Positions 1 to 7,775 of a stretch of DNA of 64,000 bases are shown here, one piece after another. Source of the DNA: Peribacillus simplex NBRC 15720 = DSM 1321. Its GTDB lineage: Bacteria > Bacillota > Bacilli > Bacillales > DSM-1321. The notes under the pieces were generated by a model. That model had not been told where the DNA came from, ran no database searches, and saw only the letters and a list, made by a program, of their open reading frames with translations. The position numbers and the translations under genes are program-made. Location of the stretch: contig NZ_CP017704.1 of NCBI RefSeq assembly GCF_002243645.1, positions 597,501 to 661,500 of the forward strand. The letters are read 5' to 3'. Position 1 is the stretch's first letter. Each line of letters begins with the position of its first letter.

Positions 1-75
1 ACTATTTTTGGCCATGCCAAATAACCCTCCAAAACCCTTTTGGAAGGATTTTTCTCTGTTTCACAAAACCGTTAA

Positions 76-1278
76 TTAGGCTAAATCTAGGAACGTTTCT
101 TTTCTGCTTAATAAAGCATAAATCCAATGAAGCAACTTATTCATACAGGCAACGATTGACACTTTGGCAGGTTTTCCTTCTGATTTTTTCTTATCATAGA
201 ATGCTTTAAGCTTTTTGTTCCTTGAACTTCTTATGCCGCATAGTACGGCAAGATACAGAGAATGACGTAGTCTGCTCGAACCCCTTTTGGTAATACGATT
301 AATGGTTGCCGTAAACTTACCCGATGAGTGAACACTTGGATCCACTCCAGCGAAGGCAACCAGTTTTTTCGGATGATTAAACCGATCGATTTCACCAATT
401 TCAGAGATAATCGTTGCTGCGATTTTTTCTCCTATACCGGGAATCGATTGGATGATCTTATATTCTTCCATTTCATTTGCCAGGGCCACTATACGATCTT
501 CCAAATCAGAAAGGTGTCCCTGGTAATGAAAAAGCAACTCAATATACATACGAAGATTGATTACGTGACTTTCATACACGTTTTTTTGAAATGGATTTCG
601 AGATGCGGAATCCATTATTTTTTTTGCTTTTTCCCATGCCCATTCACCCGATCTGCTAGAACAGAACTCTATTACACTCTCTGCTAGTCTACTTTCTCCG
701 GCCGTTAATACCGCCTCTGAAGTAGGATATTCCTTTAACATCAATAAAGAAACCTTCGAATATAGATCCCCAAAAACCTTTCGGTATTCAGGAAACACCT
801 GATCTAAAATGGTGTGAAACTGAAGTTTAGCCTCCACATACATATTCGTTACGATTTCCTGTTGTCTTGACAAATTACGAAGGTCTAAAAGCTGAATTCC
901 TCTAATTTTATGAGGTTCAAAATCCTCCTTGTAATACAGCACACACAACTGGTACGCATCGATTGCGTCCGTTTTTACCTTCCGCAAACTGGACTTCTTT
1001 GCCTGATAAGAAATAATCGGATTTAGTAAGATATATAGAATCCCTTGTTCCTCCAAGTATTGAATAACGGGAGAATGGTAATGCCCTGTAGATTCTAAAA
1101 TGACCATAGGCATCTGCCCTGCCACCTCTTCAACTTCTTTTAGAAAGTCTAAAAATTGATCCAATTCCTCCTTGGTATGCTTCATTGAAAAGCTCTTCCC
1201 ATACGGTTTAGATTGGTCTAAAAATGCCTGTACTTGGCTCTCTTCTTTTGCCACATCCAGACCAACAACTGGATTCAT
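76..1278 (-). CDS. IS110-family transposase (copy 1)
   Basis: A 400-residue DEDD transposase of the IS110 family, which inserts circular element DNA using a RuvC-like domain, a C-terminal serine and an element-encoded bridge RNA. Visible: N-terminal VGLDVAKEE (first Asp), ESTGHYH around residue 63, KTDAIDAY near residue 102 (paired Asp), a coiled-coil middle, and the C-terminal Transposase_20 region with IPGIGEKIAATI and AFAGVDPSVHSSG, then KRGSSRLR carrying the likely catalytic serine. It is full length with no frameshift, so it may be active. The upstream non-coding segment (about 1279-1480) is structured and has its own promoter. The element abuts a copy of the window's dispersed hairpin repeat. 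Confidence 0.93.
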   Translation of the reverse strand: MNPVVGLDVAKEESQVQAFLDQSKPYGKSFSMKHTKEELDQFLDFLKEVEEVAGQMPMVILESTGHYHSPVIQYLEEQGILYILLNPIISYQAKKSSLRKVKTDAIDAYQLCVLYYKEDFEPHKIRGIQLLDLRNLSRQQEIVTNMYVEAKLQFHTILDQVFPEYRKVFGDLYSKVSLLMLKEYPTSEAVLTAGESRLAESVIEFCSSRSGEWAWEKAKKIMDSASRNPFQKNVYESHVINLRMYIELLFHYQGHLSDLEDRIVALANEMEEYKIIQSIPGIGEKIAATIISEIGEIDRFNHPKKLVAFAGVDPSVHSSGKFTATINRITKRGSSRLRHSLYLAVLCGIRSSRNKKLKAFYDKKKSEGKPAKVSIVACMNKLLHWIYALLSRKETFLDLA

Positions 1279-1482
1279 TGTTTTTTCCTCCTCTACTTAC
1301 TAACCAGTACCCCTAGTCCTCCATGTAGTGTCATAGCTTCGCTTGTTATACGAGATCTACGTCCCAACCAGCCTCAAACATGTTTCTACAAGTAGGGGGC
1401 GGACAGTTTAGTTCACGGGATCAAGTCCCACGCACCCGTACGTCCTACTCTGGCTACTGATATAATAGATTCTATTAAAAAA
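1279..1482 (-). ncRNA. IS110 5' non-coding region, candidate bridge RNA
   Basis: About 200 nt lie between a sigma-A-like promoter and the transposase start, richer in GC than the surroundings and able to fold into several stems. In the IS110 group the bridge RNA that selects target and donor DNA is encoded upstream of the transposase (established for IS621). Position and structure fit. The exact ends and the guide loops cannot be fixed by eye. Confidence 0.5.
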
Positions 1483-1491
1483 AGGTCAACC
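1463..1491 (-). promoter_or_regulatory. Likely sigma-A promoter for IS110 copy 1 leader
   Basis: On the minus strand, TTGACC is followed after 16 nt by TATTAT (or after 17 nt by ATTATA). The -35 lies in the arm of the flanking hairpin, so expression may depend on the insertion site. Confidence 0.5.
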
Positions 1492-1571
1492 AGTAATTTT
1501 TACTGGTCAACCTTATAATACGAACGCACCCGTTAGTTCATTAAGAAAAGCGATTCTTATTAAAGAATCGC
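1484..1571. repeat. Dispersed hairpin repeat, copy 1 (two hairpins)
   Basis: A long hairpin (1484-1512, arms of GGTcaACCAGTAA type) is followed by the conserved GCACCCGTTAGTT core, CATTAAGAAAA, and then a second hairpin with 9-bp arms GCGATTCTT/AAGAATCGC (1550-1571). The same core recurs near 2857, 5835, 21036, 23507 and 24412 with different hairpin sequences. Confidence 0.75.
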
Positions 1572-1662
1572 GCCCTTTAATGGAACACCTCTATTACCAC
1601 TCAAAAATTCCCTTGATCCATTTTTAAATTTCAGATGTACTCTATCTTTTGGACATAAAAAC

Positions 1663-1691
1663 ACCCCTTTAGAGGATATTATCCAAAGGGG
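1663..1691 (-). terminator. Rho-independent terminator after the RHH operon
   Basis: CCCCTTT and AAAGGGG arms; on the minus strand they are followed by TGTTTTTA. It lies about 50 nt past the stop of the gene ending at 1743. Confidence 0.6.
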
Positions 1692-1732
1692 TAAAACGGT
1701 GTAACTTTATTATAAACATCGTGACTTTATTT
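1691..1732. repeat. Two 20-21-bp iterons
   Basis: Two tandem copies of a motif of the form ATAAACnnTnnnACTTTATTT (1691-1711 and 1712-1732). Related copies occur at 7681-7741 beside a broken serine recombinase. They could be recombinase subsites or plasmid iterons; function unknown. Confidence 0.5.
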
Positions 1733-1742
1733 CAAAGCCACA

Positions 1743-2249
1743 TCATTTTCCCTTTAATTCAGCTAAATAGTGCCTTACGGCACTTTCAACTAGTTCATAA
1801 ACCGTCCTATCATGAATGATTGCTTGTATTTTTAGTTCCTTCATAAGTTCAACATCCATATCGAATGAAGAACGTTTTCTTATAACGTTGGTTCGTTCTA
1901 TGGTTGGTGCTGATTGTTCGTTCGCTTGTTTGAGCTGTTCTTTACCACGTTTTATGCCAACGTTAGAACGTTGGTTGGTATCGTTAATAGGTTCTTTATT
2001 TACATTAGTTGAAACGTTCGCTTTTGCTTTTCCTTCTGTTGCAAAGTCATAAATAAGCTGCTCTTGTACCGTTTCCTCGTCACCTTCACCAACGAAATAC
2101 CAGCCTTTTTCGCCTGAATTTCTATACTCATAACCAGCTTTTTTCAATGCTTTTCTTAGTAATTTTTCTGAAAGATGAACATCAGCCTTTTTGGCAATAT
2201 TCGCTGGTGTATCAGTTTTAATTAACTCCAAGATTTCCCCGATTTTCAT
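1743..2249 (-). CDS. Ribbon-helix-helix DNA-binding protein, plasmid-like
   Basis: A 168-residue protein with two recognisable parts. Residues 1-58 (MKIGEILELIKTD...GWYFVGEG) look like a small helical DNA-binding or adaptor domain. A low-complexity Asn/Thr/Lys linker follows, and residues 125-166 (RKRSSFDMDVELMKELK...AVRHYL) match a ribbon-helix-helix fold. Proteins of this arrangement occur on Bacillus plasmids and integrated elements, probably as copy-number or partition regulators. The start overlaps the stop of the gene at 2246-2431 in an ATGA arrangement, so the two are co-translated. It looks like a stranded plasmid module. Function inferred only. Confidence 0.65.
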   Translation of the reverse strand: MKIGEILELIKTDTPANIAKKADVHLSEKLLRKALKKAGYEYRNSGEKGWYFVGEGDEETVQEQLIYDFATEGKAKANVSTNVNKEPINDTNQRSNVGIKRGKEQLKQANEQSAPTIERTNVIRKRSSFDMDVELMKELKIQAIIHDRTVYELVESAVRHYLAELKGK

Positions 2250-2431
2250 TTAGTGCGCTCACGGGAAAACCAATACTTTGTTTTGATATTTCGATAAGTC
2301 CCAATGTCTTTGATCAGATCGGCAATAAGATCATAACCGCAATATGTGTGCCTCATCGTGCTAAATTCATCTAATGTGACATAATCATCACTCTTTAATT
2401 CAACGTGACACTCTCCACAACAAATCGCCAT
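2246..2431 (-). CDS. Small Cys-rich hypothetical protein
   Basis: A 61-residue protein preceded by a strong GGAGGTG ribosome-binding site 6 nt from the ATG. It has CCGEC near the N-terminus and HTYCGY in the middle, which could form a small zinc site. It overlaps the downstream ribbon-helix-helix gene by 4 nt, so the pair is an operon. I do not recognise the family; association with plasmid-type regulators suggests a mobile-element accessory gene. Confidence 0.6.
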   Translation of the reverse strand: MAICCGECHVELKSDDYVTLDEFSTMRHTYCGYDLIADLIKDIGTYRNIKTKYWFSRERTK

Positions 2432-2750
2432 ATCAACACCTCCAAAAAGTATATTGATATATTCGTCGAAACTTGGTGGCTATCCTTCTTTCGTACAAAA
2501 AAACAGGTCTATTGACGGTCCTTTAATGTTTGTTAGAAATAGCCGCCTGTGAAGCTTTGAAAATAAGTTTGATAAAAAAATACCTAACAAGCTGTACGAA
2601 GACACAAAGATAAGTACATTGGGGACATGAATTTGAGTACATAGAGTTATTAATCCACTCAAAACCGCACCAATGCAATCTCTAACTGTTTTGAGATACA
2701 AAATCGAGTACATTATAAACAATACAGTCATATAAATTTATCTGTAAACA

Positions 2751-2785
2751 CAAAGGGGAAGGCAATATCTATACCCTCCCCTTTT
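2751..2785 (+). terminator. Terminator-like hairpin
   Basis: AAGGGGA and TCCCCTTTT arms followed by a T run on the plus strand. No plus-strand gene is evident just upstream, so it may be a relic. Confidence 0.35.
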
Positions 2786-2830
2786 TCGAACACAACTTAT
2801 TTTTTTAATCTTCTTGTATTTTATAAAAAA

Positions 2831-2881
2831 GATTGATCATTTTTTGATCCTTAATCAACTAAAGCACCTGTTAGTAAAAAA
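2831..2881. repeat. Dispersed hairpin repeat, copy 2
   Basis: Hairpin GATCA/TGATC (GATTgATCA...TGATccttAATC) followed by AACTAAAGCACCTGTTAG, a diverged form of the core seen in the other copies. Confidence 0.55.
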
Positions 2882-3060
2882 CTTTATATTCAGAAAATAC
2901 AGCACCTAGAAGAACGATAGCGTAGCAAATAGTCCGCAGATTTTGGACTCTCACCTCTTCCTTTTTTCATCAAAATGAGTCGCCATGCTGAAACTTTATA
3001 TTCACGTTGTATTTGACTTTATTGCCATCCTGCTGCTTTAATTTTGGGATCAATTAGCAA

Positions 3061-3090
3061 AAAAAACACTTACAAATGTAAGTGTTTTTT
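3061..3090 (-). terminator. Terminator of the lipoprotein gene
   Basis: AAAAAACACTTAC-aaat-GTAAGTGTTTTTT, a near-perfect stem flanked by A and T runs, 18 nt past the stop at 3108. Confidence 0.8.
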
Positions 3091-3107
3091 AAACAGATTT
3101 AAAACGT

Positions 3108-3674
3108 TTATTTAATATTAAAAGTTTGTTCACCTAATTTATCGCCACCAATACCTTGTGTAGCAATTAATGTTACAGGTGTTTCTAAATCATCTAATTC
3201 ATAAGCTACTGCATTTTTAACTGTACCATCTTTTTTAATTGTTTCTAATTGAGAATCGAGAAATTGGTCATCTGGAAGGCCACCAACTTCAAGAGTATTG
3301 ACTGCATTAGGATCATTGTCTTGTACTGCTTCAAATACTGCCGTCCATCCAGTAGTAGGGTCAATCTCTTTATCACTTAAATTAGTTGTTTCATACCAAA
3401 TTGCAAATACAGGTTTTTCACCATATTCATTTCCTTTTTCACCAGCTTGAATAACTTTAGTTTCTGTAATTTTAATTTTTAAGTCATTTAATTTTGCTTC
3501 ATTATCTTTGAAATAGAGATCATTATTCGTCTCTTTTTCTTCATTTGTATTTTCTGTAGTTGCTTCTTTATTTGCAGAATCAGAACCATTTTTCGTTCCT
3601 TCTTCTTGATTGCCACAACCAGCAATTATAGATAGTGTTAGTGCAGAAATTAATATTAAAGTTTTTTTCATCAT
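3108..3674 (-). CDS. DUF5067-like secreted lipoprotein
   Basis: A lipoprotein of about 189 residues. The start is one of two adjacent ATGs 8-9 nt after a TAAGGAG ribosome-binding site (about 3684-3690). It has a classic lipobox signal (MKKTLILISALTLSIIAGCGN, split at Cys), then an acidic Asn/Glu/Lys linker, then a beta-rich domain with KPVFAIWYETTNLSDKEIDP and DDLETPVTLIATQ, typical of DUF5067 proteins that resemble immunoglobulin-like extracellular domains. It would sit on the outer face of the membrane. Function unknown. The frame is open far upstream into a DUF4926 domain, but the ribosome-binding site makes an independent start far more likely. Confidence 0.75.
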   Translation of the reverse strand: MMKKTLILISALTLSIIAGCGNQEEGTKNGSDSANKEATTENTNEEKETNNDLYFKDNEAKLNDLKIKITETKVIQAGEKGNEYGEKPVFAIWYETTNLSDKEIDPTTGWTAVFEAVQDNDPNAVNTLEVGGLPDDQFLDSQLETIKKDGTVKNAVAYELDDLETPVTLIATQGIGGDKLGEQTFNIK

Positions 3675-3770
3675 GTTACATTTCTCCTTATGTTTTAATT
3701 TGATTATTATTAGTGTAACTTTTTTTGTGAATATAGTCCTAATGTTTTCTATATTATTCCACCTTTTTTG

Positions 3771-3944
3771 TTGTAAGTAATCTCCTGATATTGCATCCAA
3801 GAATAGAGTTATCCCATCTTTATCAGCAATCTCTACTTCATAATTGTTATCCTCATAAACCTCTAGGATAGTGCCTACTTGTCCTTTAGTAAACTCATTA
3901 TTGGGATCATCTTTAATTATCCTTACAACATCATATTGTTTCAT
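3771..3944 (-). pseudogene. DUF4926 domain without its own stop codon
   Basis: Starting at the ATG at 3944 the frame reads MKQYDVVRIIKDD...KGQVGTILEVYE...YEVEIADKDG, a clear DUF4926 domain of about 58 residues (small SH3-like proteins often found near toxin/immunity loci). No stop follows: the frame runs through an AT-rich stretch of about 33 codons that reads like former intergenic DNA and enters the lipoprotein in frame. The most likely history is loss of the native stop. An intended fusion is unlikely because the lipoprotein signal peptide would become internal. Confidence 0.55.
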
Positions 3945-4084
3945 ATTTTCACCATTTCCCAATTAACCTTGTTAAACTCCCTCAGTTTGATGCGAATATC
4001 TCTCGAATGCTCACTTATTCGCAGGATTTCATACCCCTTGTAATTAGACTTACGGGTAAATGAAATGAGTTCAGATAAGTTAGG

Positions 4085-4389
4085 CTTCGTGAAGGCATAG
4101 TTAAATAAAGGAGTCAGTTACCACTCCACATTTTACCATATAATGTACATCTCCATGCCGCCCCTGGAGGCTTTCCCTCCCATGTCTCAACGGGTCAATC
4201 GCCCTCTCATTCCTTCGTCATGCCTATCCAAGGGGTGGAGGCCAGTTATGCTAACCTGATGGGTCACTGTGCCCTTTTGTTTAAGAAACCTGGTACTCGT
4301 ACATATTTGAAATCCTACGAATAAGACAACATTCAAAATTAAAGTTAACTATTTTGAATGATACATTCTATATAACTAATGTTTTATTT
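4085..4389 (-). ncRNA. IS110 copy 2 3' non-coding region, structured
   Basis: About 300 nt with no coding capacity downstream of the transposase stop, GC-richer than the flanks, containing several complementary tracts (for example CCGCCCCTGGAGGC and CAAGGGGTGGAGGCC). IS1111-type members of the IS110 family carry the bridge-RNA region on this side. I cannot define its ends or guide loops. Confidence 0.4.
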
Positions 4390-5664
4390 CTATGCTGCTA
4401 ATGGGATTAATACTTGGACTTTATTTGGACAATAAGACTCGTTTCGTCGTGCTATTCCTACAAAAATCCTTGCTAGTTTACCTATGAGTTTCATGATTGA
4501 TTTCATTTTCTTTATCTTCTTTACCTTCACATTATGGGAATGGACGGCCTTAAACTCAGGGTTATTCATCACAAGGCTCATAGTTGCTAAGTAGAGGAAT
4601 CGTCGTAGTCTTGACCTTCCACGCTTTGAAATGACAATCTGACCTTTCCATTTGCCTGAACTTGCTTCAGCTAGATGTAATCCCGCATGCCGCAATAGAG
4701 AGTTTCCGTGAGAGAAACCACTTAGATCTCCTGATTCACCCAGTATCCCGGCTAATGAAATTTCACTTATTCCTTTAATCATAAGTAGTTTTTTTGCAAA
4801 TGGTATTTTGTAGAGAACTTCTTTAACTTGTTGTTCAACTCTTTCGAGTTGTTTGACAGCGAGGTCATATTCCTCTAATAATTGTTCTAAATGGAATTTA
4901 TAAGCATCAAGAGCTTGTCCGGTCCCAATAGAGGATTTTGCTAGATTGATTAGTAATTGAGCCTTCTTGGGTCCTGGTTGTCGTTTCATTAAAGACTTCC
5001 AACCCCTCATGACATCTAGTGTTTCTAGTGAAGATATTTCATCCGGTGTAGGAAATAAACGAAGGGTTGCGATCGCCCCTTTGCACGTTACATCTTTAAA
5101 CACTTGTCTGAGTTCAGGAAAGACCACATCCACCCATCGATTTACTTGATTAATAGACATCACGAGACGTTTAACAATCACATCACGATTAGACATTAGA
5201 ACTCTAAGCTTCTCAAATGATTCTGATGATGGGCGAATAAAGGAATAGTAGCCGTTTTTGACCATATCCGCGATAACGAGCGCATCTTTTTTATCACTCT
5301 TAGATTGGGTATTATCACGATTCTCTTTATTCCTTTTTACTAAGTGGGGATTGACTGTTACAACCTCAATGTTTTGGTTATATAACCATTTTGAAAGGTT
5401 AATCCAGTAATGGCCTGTAGGCTCCATACCTACTATTGCTGCATCTAAGTTTTTTAATCTTTTTAAATCATGAATCCATTTTAATAGTTTAAGGAACCCC
5501 TCTTCATTATTTTCAAATGTAAGAGGCTCTCCAACTACAATTCCACGGAAGTTAACTGCTCTTGCAACGTGTAGTTGTTGAGCGATATCCACACCAACAA
5601 TAAGGTGTGTATCGGAAATTCTTTCTATTAGTTGATTTTGTTTGTCTTGCATTTTAAAATTCAT
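4390..5664 (-). CDS. IS110-family transposase (copy 2)
   Basis: A 424-residue IS110-family transposase, clearly different from copy 1. DEDD residues sit in LIVGVDIAQQLH (N-terminus), VGMEPTGHYW and KSDKKDALVIADM; a coiled-coil linker follows; the C-terminal part has IKGISEISLAGILGESGD, HAGLHLAEASSGKWKG and KRGRSRLRRFLYLA with the serine-containing segment. Intact and possibly active. A long structured non-coding stretch lies on its 3' side, suggesting the IS1111-like arrangement. Its 5' side lies directly against dispersed repeat copy 3. Confidence 0.92.
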   Translation of the reverse strand: MNFKMQDKQNQLIERISDTHLIVGVDIAQQLHVARAVNFRGIVVGEPLTFENNEEGFLKLLKWIHDLKRLKNLDAAIVGMEPTGHYWINLSKWLYNQNIEVVTVNPHLVKRNKENRDNTQSKSDKKDALVIADMVKNGYYSFIRPSSESFEKLRVLMSNRDVIVKRLVMSINQVNRWVDVVFPELRQVFKDVTCKGAIATLRLFPTPDEISSLETLDVMRGWKSLMKRQPGPKKAQLLINLAKSSIGTGQALDAYKFHLEQLLEEYDLAVKQLERVEQQVKEVLYKIPFAKKLLMIKGISEISLAGILGESGDLSGFSHGNSLLRHAGLHLAEASSGKWKGQIVISKRGRSRLRRFLYLATMSLVMNNPEFKAVHSHNVKVKKIKKMKSIMKLIGKLARIFVGIARRNESYCPNKVQVLIPLAA

Positions 5665-5779
5665 AGTAGGGCTTCCTCCTTAAGACTCTGAGTTAGATTG
5701 GACTCTATACTCGTATCTTACTGAGGGGCTCTATTTTTTTCAAACCTGATATTTAACGATCTACAGGAATGCTAACCTG

Positions 5780-5856
5780 ACCCTTTAGTTGCATAAGAAA
5801 AAGCTGCCTTAAAGACAGCTCCGATCTTCAGCTAAAGCACCTGTTAGTTCATTAAG
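5780..5856. repeat. Dispersed hairpin repeat, copy 3
   Basis: Left flank TTTAGTTGCATAAGAAAA, hairpin AGCTGcCTT/AAGaCAGCT (5802-5820), then CAGCTAAAGCACCTGTTAG and TTCATTAAG. It directly borders IS110 copy 2. Confidence 0.7.
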
Positions 5857-5861
5857 CTGAG

Positions 5862-6254
5862 TTATAATTTTTCTTCTACATTACACAAATCTTCTGCTAT
5901 CTGCTTTATTCTTTTAAATCCAAGTCCTTCTCTTTGCTCTAAGGATAACGGGTGTTGTGTTGGTTCTAATTCTATAGAAGGACGTAAACCTATTGGGCGA
6001 GTGTGAACCATTGTTTTTAAGTTTAATGTTTCAGGATAACAAGGAATAGAAGTTTGCAGCCAACCAAACATTGGTTTCAAATCCCTTTCTCTGCCTTCAA
6101 CTTCCCAATACTCCATCATTTTATCAAAATTCGTTTCACTTAATGAAACCCAAACATCCCAAATAAAAGGACCTTCCCCATCTATTACTGGAAGTTCAAT
6201 ACAGCCACGAATAAAGAAATACTCATCATCAATAATACACACATCTTCATGCAT
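5862..6254 (-). pseudogene. DUF2199 protein, N-terminally truncated
   Basis: The 130 residues from the first ATG (MHEDVCIIDDEYFFIRGCIELPV...WDVWVSLSETNFDKMMEYW...) match the core and C-terminus of DUF2199, a family usually about 150-180 residues with an N-terminal CxxC zinc motif. The frame stays open upstream for about 14 more family-like codons (FEEQEKRIE) until a TGA, with no start and no CxxC. The N-terminal third has therefore been lost. No function is known for the family. Confidence 0.65.
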
Positions 6255-6373
6255 CTCAATTCGTTTTTCTTGTTCTTCGAATTTGACAGATAATCAGTTA
6301 TACTACTTACTTGTTCAAAATATAACTGAACAGCTTGTTTTCAAAAAATCTATTCAGTTGGGTTGTTCAACGC

Positions 6374-6718
6374 TTATTTTTTCTTACCCACACGATTCAG
6401 AATGCTTTTGTTCAAATTATTGCGTAACTTATCATCCCATCTTTTCGCTTGGTCGATAAGTCCATTGGCGAATGCTGTCACGTCTTCACCTGTCAATTCC
6501 AATACGTCTTTGCCATCTGCCGCACCAGCTTCAAACAAATCAATGAGATCGTACTGGACTCTCAGCATATCCATGCCGCTTCCAGAGGCGAAACCCCACA
6601 TATAGTTGCAGATTTTTTTATAGGCTTCTGGGTAGTCGCCTGGCAAAGCTTCCACACGCGCCATCATTTCTTTATATTCTTTTTTGTCGTCAAGTATCTT
6701 TTTGATGAAATTTACCAT
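6374..6718 (-). CDS. DUF1048 family protein (second of tandem pair)
   Basis: A 114-residue helical DUF1048 protein (MVNFIKKILDDKKEYKEMMARVEALPGDYPEAYKKI...FEAGAADGKDVLELTGEDVTAFA). The DUF1048 fold is a small all-alpha domain of unknown function, usually encoded just downstream of a PadR regulator. It shares the KEY, LP.DY, Y.W.F and FEA.A.GK.VL..TGEDV.AFA positions with its neighbour at 6737-7114, so the two arose by duplication. Third gene of a PadR-DUF1048-DUF1048 operon. Confidence 0.85.
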   Translation of the reverse strand: MVNFIKKILDDKKEYKEMMARVEALPGDYPEAYKKICNYMWGFASGSGMDMLRVQYDLIDLFEAGAADGKDVLELTGEDVTAFANGLIDQAKRWDDKLRNNLNKSILNRVGKKK

Positions 6719-6736
6719 GGTATTTAACCTCCTACC

Positions 6737-7114
6737 TTATTTTTTATTCGTCCATATTTTTATTTGCTCTTCAACTCTACTCTCAATTTCTTTTTTCAAA
6801 TCTACTTGCCCTCCTAATATACTCGCCGATTCTCCATCTAGTTTTGAGAGAGCCATCAATTCGTCGGCAAATGCCGCCACGTCTTCACCGGTAACATCTA
6901 GCACATGCTTGCCTTCTGCTGCACTGGCTTCAAACAGTTCATACAAATTGATGATTTCTTCACCAAATCCATATCCGAAATTCCACATGTACTTTTGAAT
7001 CTTTTTGAACACAAAGACATAATCTTTCGGTAGGGAATTTACTTTTTTCATAAATGCTTTGTATTCCTTCTTGCTTTCTAAATCGCCAATGATTAGCTCT
7101 ATAAATTTCTTCAT
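6737..7114 (-). CDS. DUF1048 family protein (first of tandem pair)
   Basis: A 125-residue DUF1048 protein (MKKFIELIIGDLESKKEYKAFMKKVNSLPKDYVFVFKKI...LFEASAAEGKHVLDVTGEDVAAFADEL). It starts 4 nt after the PadR stop and is followed 18 nt later by its paralogue. Cytoplasmic, no membrane segment. In other Firmicutes such proteins sit between PadR regulators and membrane or transport genes; here no transporter follows within the operon. Role unknown. Confidence 0.85.
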   Translation of the reverse strand: MKKFIELIIGDLESKKEYKAFMKKVNSLPKDYVFVFKKIQKYMWNFGYGFGEEIINLYELFEASAAEGKHVLDVTGEDVAAFADELMALSKLDGESASILGGQVDLKKEIESRVEEQIKIWTNKK

Positions 7115-7118
7115 ATTA

Positions 7119-7448
7119 TTACTCCCCCTTTAGGATATTAATTTTTGATGAAACAAAATTCCATTTTTTCCAAAATTGTTCGAGTTCCTCGTGTCCTGCA
7201 TTATTTAATGAATAAAATTTGCGAGGAGGACCCATTTCAGAACGCTTTTTCTCGATATTCACTAATTCTTTCTTTTCCAATCGCACCAAAATGGTGTAGA
7301 CCGTTCCCTCAACAACCTCTGTAAAGCCCATTTCATTGAGGCGGCGGGTAATCTCGTAGCCGTAAGAATCTCCCCGGCTGATAATTTCCAGCACACAACC
7401 TTCCAACACACCTTTGAGCATTTCTGTTAAATTTTCCATAGCATACAC
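7119..7448 (-). CDS. PadR-family transcriptional regulator
   Basis: A 109-residue PadR repressor: winged-helix domain with LEGCVLEIISRGDSYGYEITRRL, GTVYTILVRLEKKELV, and the wing EMGPPRKFYSLNNAGHEEL, with a short C-terminal dimerisation helix. PadR proteins repress their own operon and respond to phenolics, antibiotics or other small molecules. It is first in an operon with two DUF1048 genes. The inverted repeat at 7480-7497 upstream is a likely autoregulatory operator. Confidence 0.9.
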   Translation of the reverse strand: MYAMENLTEMLKGVLEGCVLEIISRGDSYGYEITRRLNEMGFTEVVEGTVYTILVRLEKKELVNIEKKRSEMGPPRKFYSLNNAGHEELEQFWKKWNFVSSKINILKGE

Positions 7449-7479
7449 CTCCTAAGCTAACAAGTTATACAGATATTCA

Positions 7480-7497
7480 GTATTAATAAGTACTGGT
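7480..7497. promoter_or_regulatory. Candidate PadR operator
   Basis: CAGTA-N8-TACTG inverted repeat about 35-50 nt upstream of the padR start. PadR operators commonly have short arms separated by 8 nt. Confidence 0.45.
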
Positions 7498-7642
7498 ATA
7501 TTGTAATACTATGTAGCAAGGGTGTCAAGTGTGCATTAAAAAAATTATAAATTTAAAAGATACAAAAGGATTTGCTGTAAATGCGGAGTAAGAAAAGGTA
7601 TTCTTGAGCATTATCTATTAAACTGAGGGAGTTCATTAAGGA

Positions 7643-7671
7643 AAACCAAAATCAAGTATTGATTTCGGTTT
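7643..7671. repeat. Dispersed hairpin repeat, partial copy
   Basis: Left flank GTTCATTAAGG then AAACCaAAATCA-agta-TTGATTTcGGTTT. Only the left flank and a new hairpin are present; no GCACCCGTTAG core follows. Confidence 0.4.
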
Positions 7672-7680
7672 ATCATTTTT

Positions 7681-7741
7681 ATAAACGATTAAACTTTATT
7701 TAAATCGTGACATCTTTTTTATAAACGGTACGACTTTATTT
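7681..7741. repeat. Three 20-bp tandem iterons
   Basis: Copies at 7681-7701 and 7721-7741 fit ATAAACnnTnnnACTTTATTT, with a degenerate copy between them. They are related to the pair at 1691-1732. Confidence 0.5.
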
Positions 7742-7775
7742 TAAAACTACAACAATGCCACAAGAAAAAAGACGA

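Noticed and set aside
328-687. 119-codon plus-strand open frame opposite IS110 copy 1
   Set aside because: Lies wholly antisense to a clear transposase, has no ribosome-binding site and no protein-like composition.
2480-2731. 83-codon minus-strand frame with hydrophobic stretches
   Set aside because: No ribosome-binding site, no recognisable family and AT-driven hydrophobicity. I could not support it as a gene.
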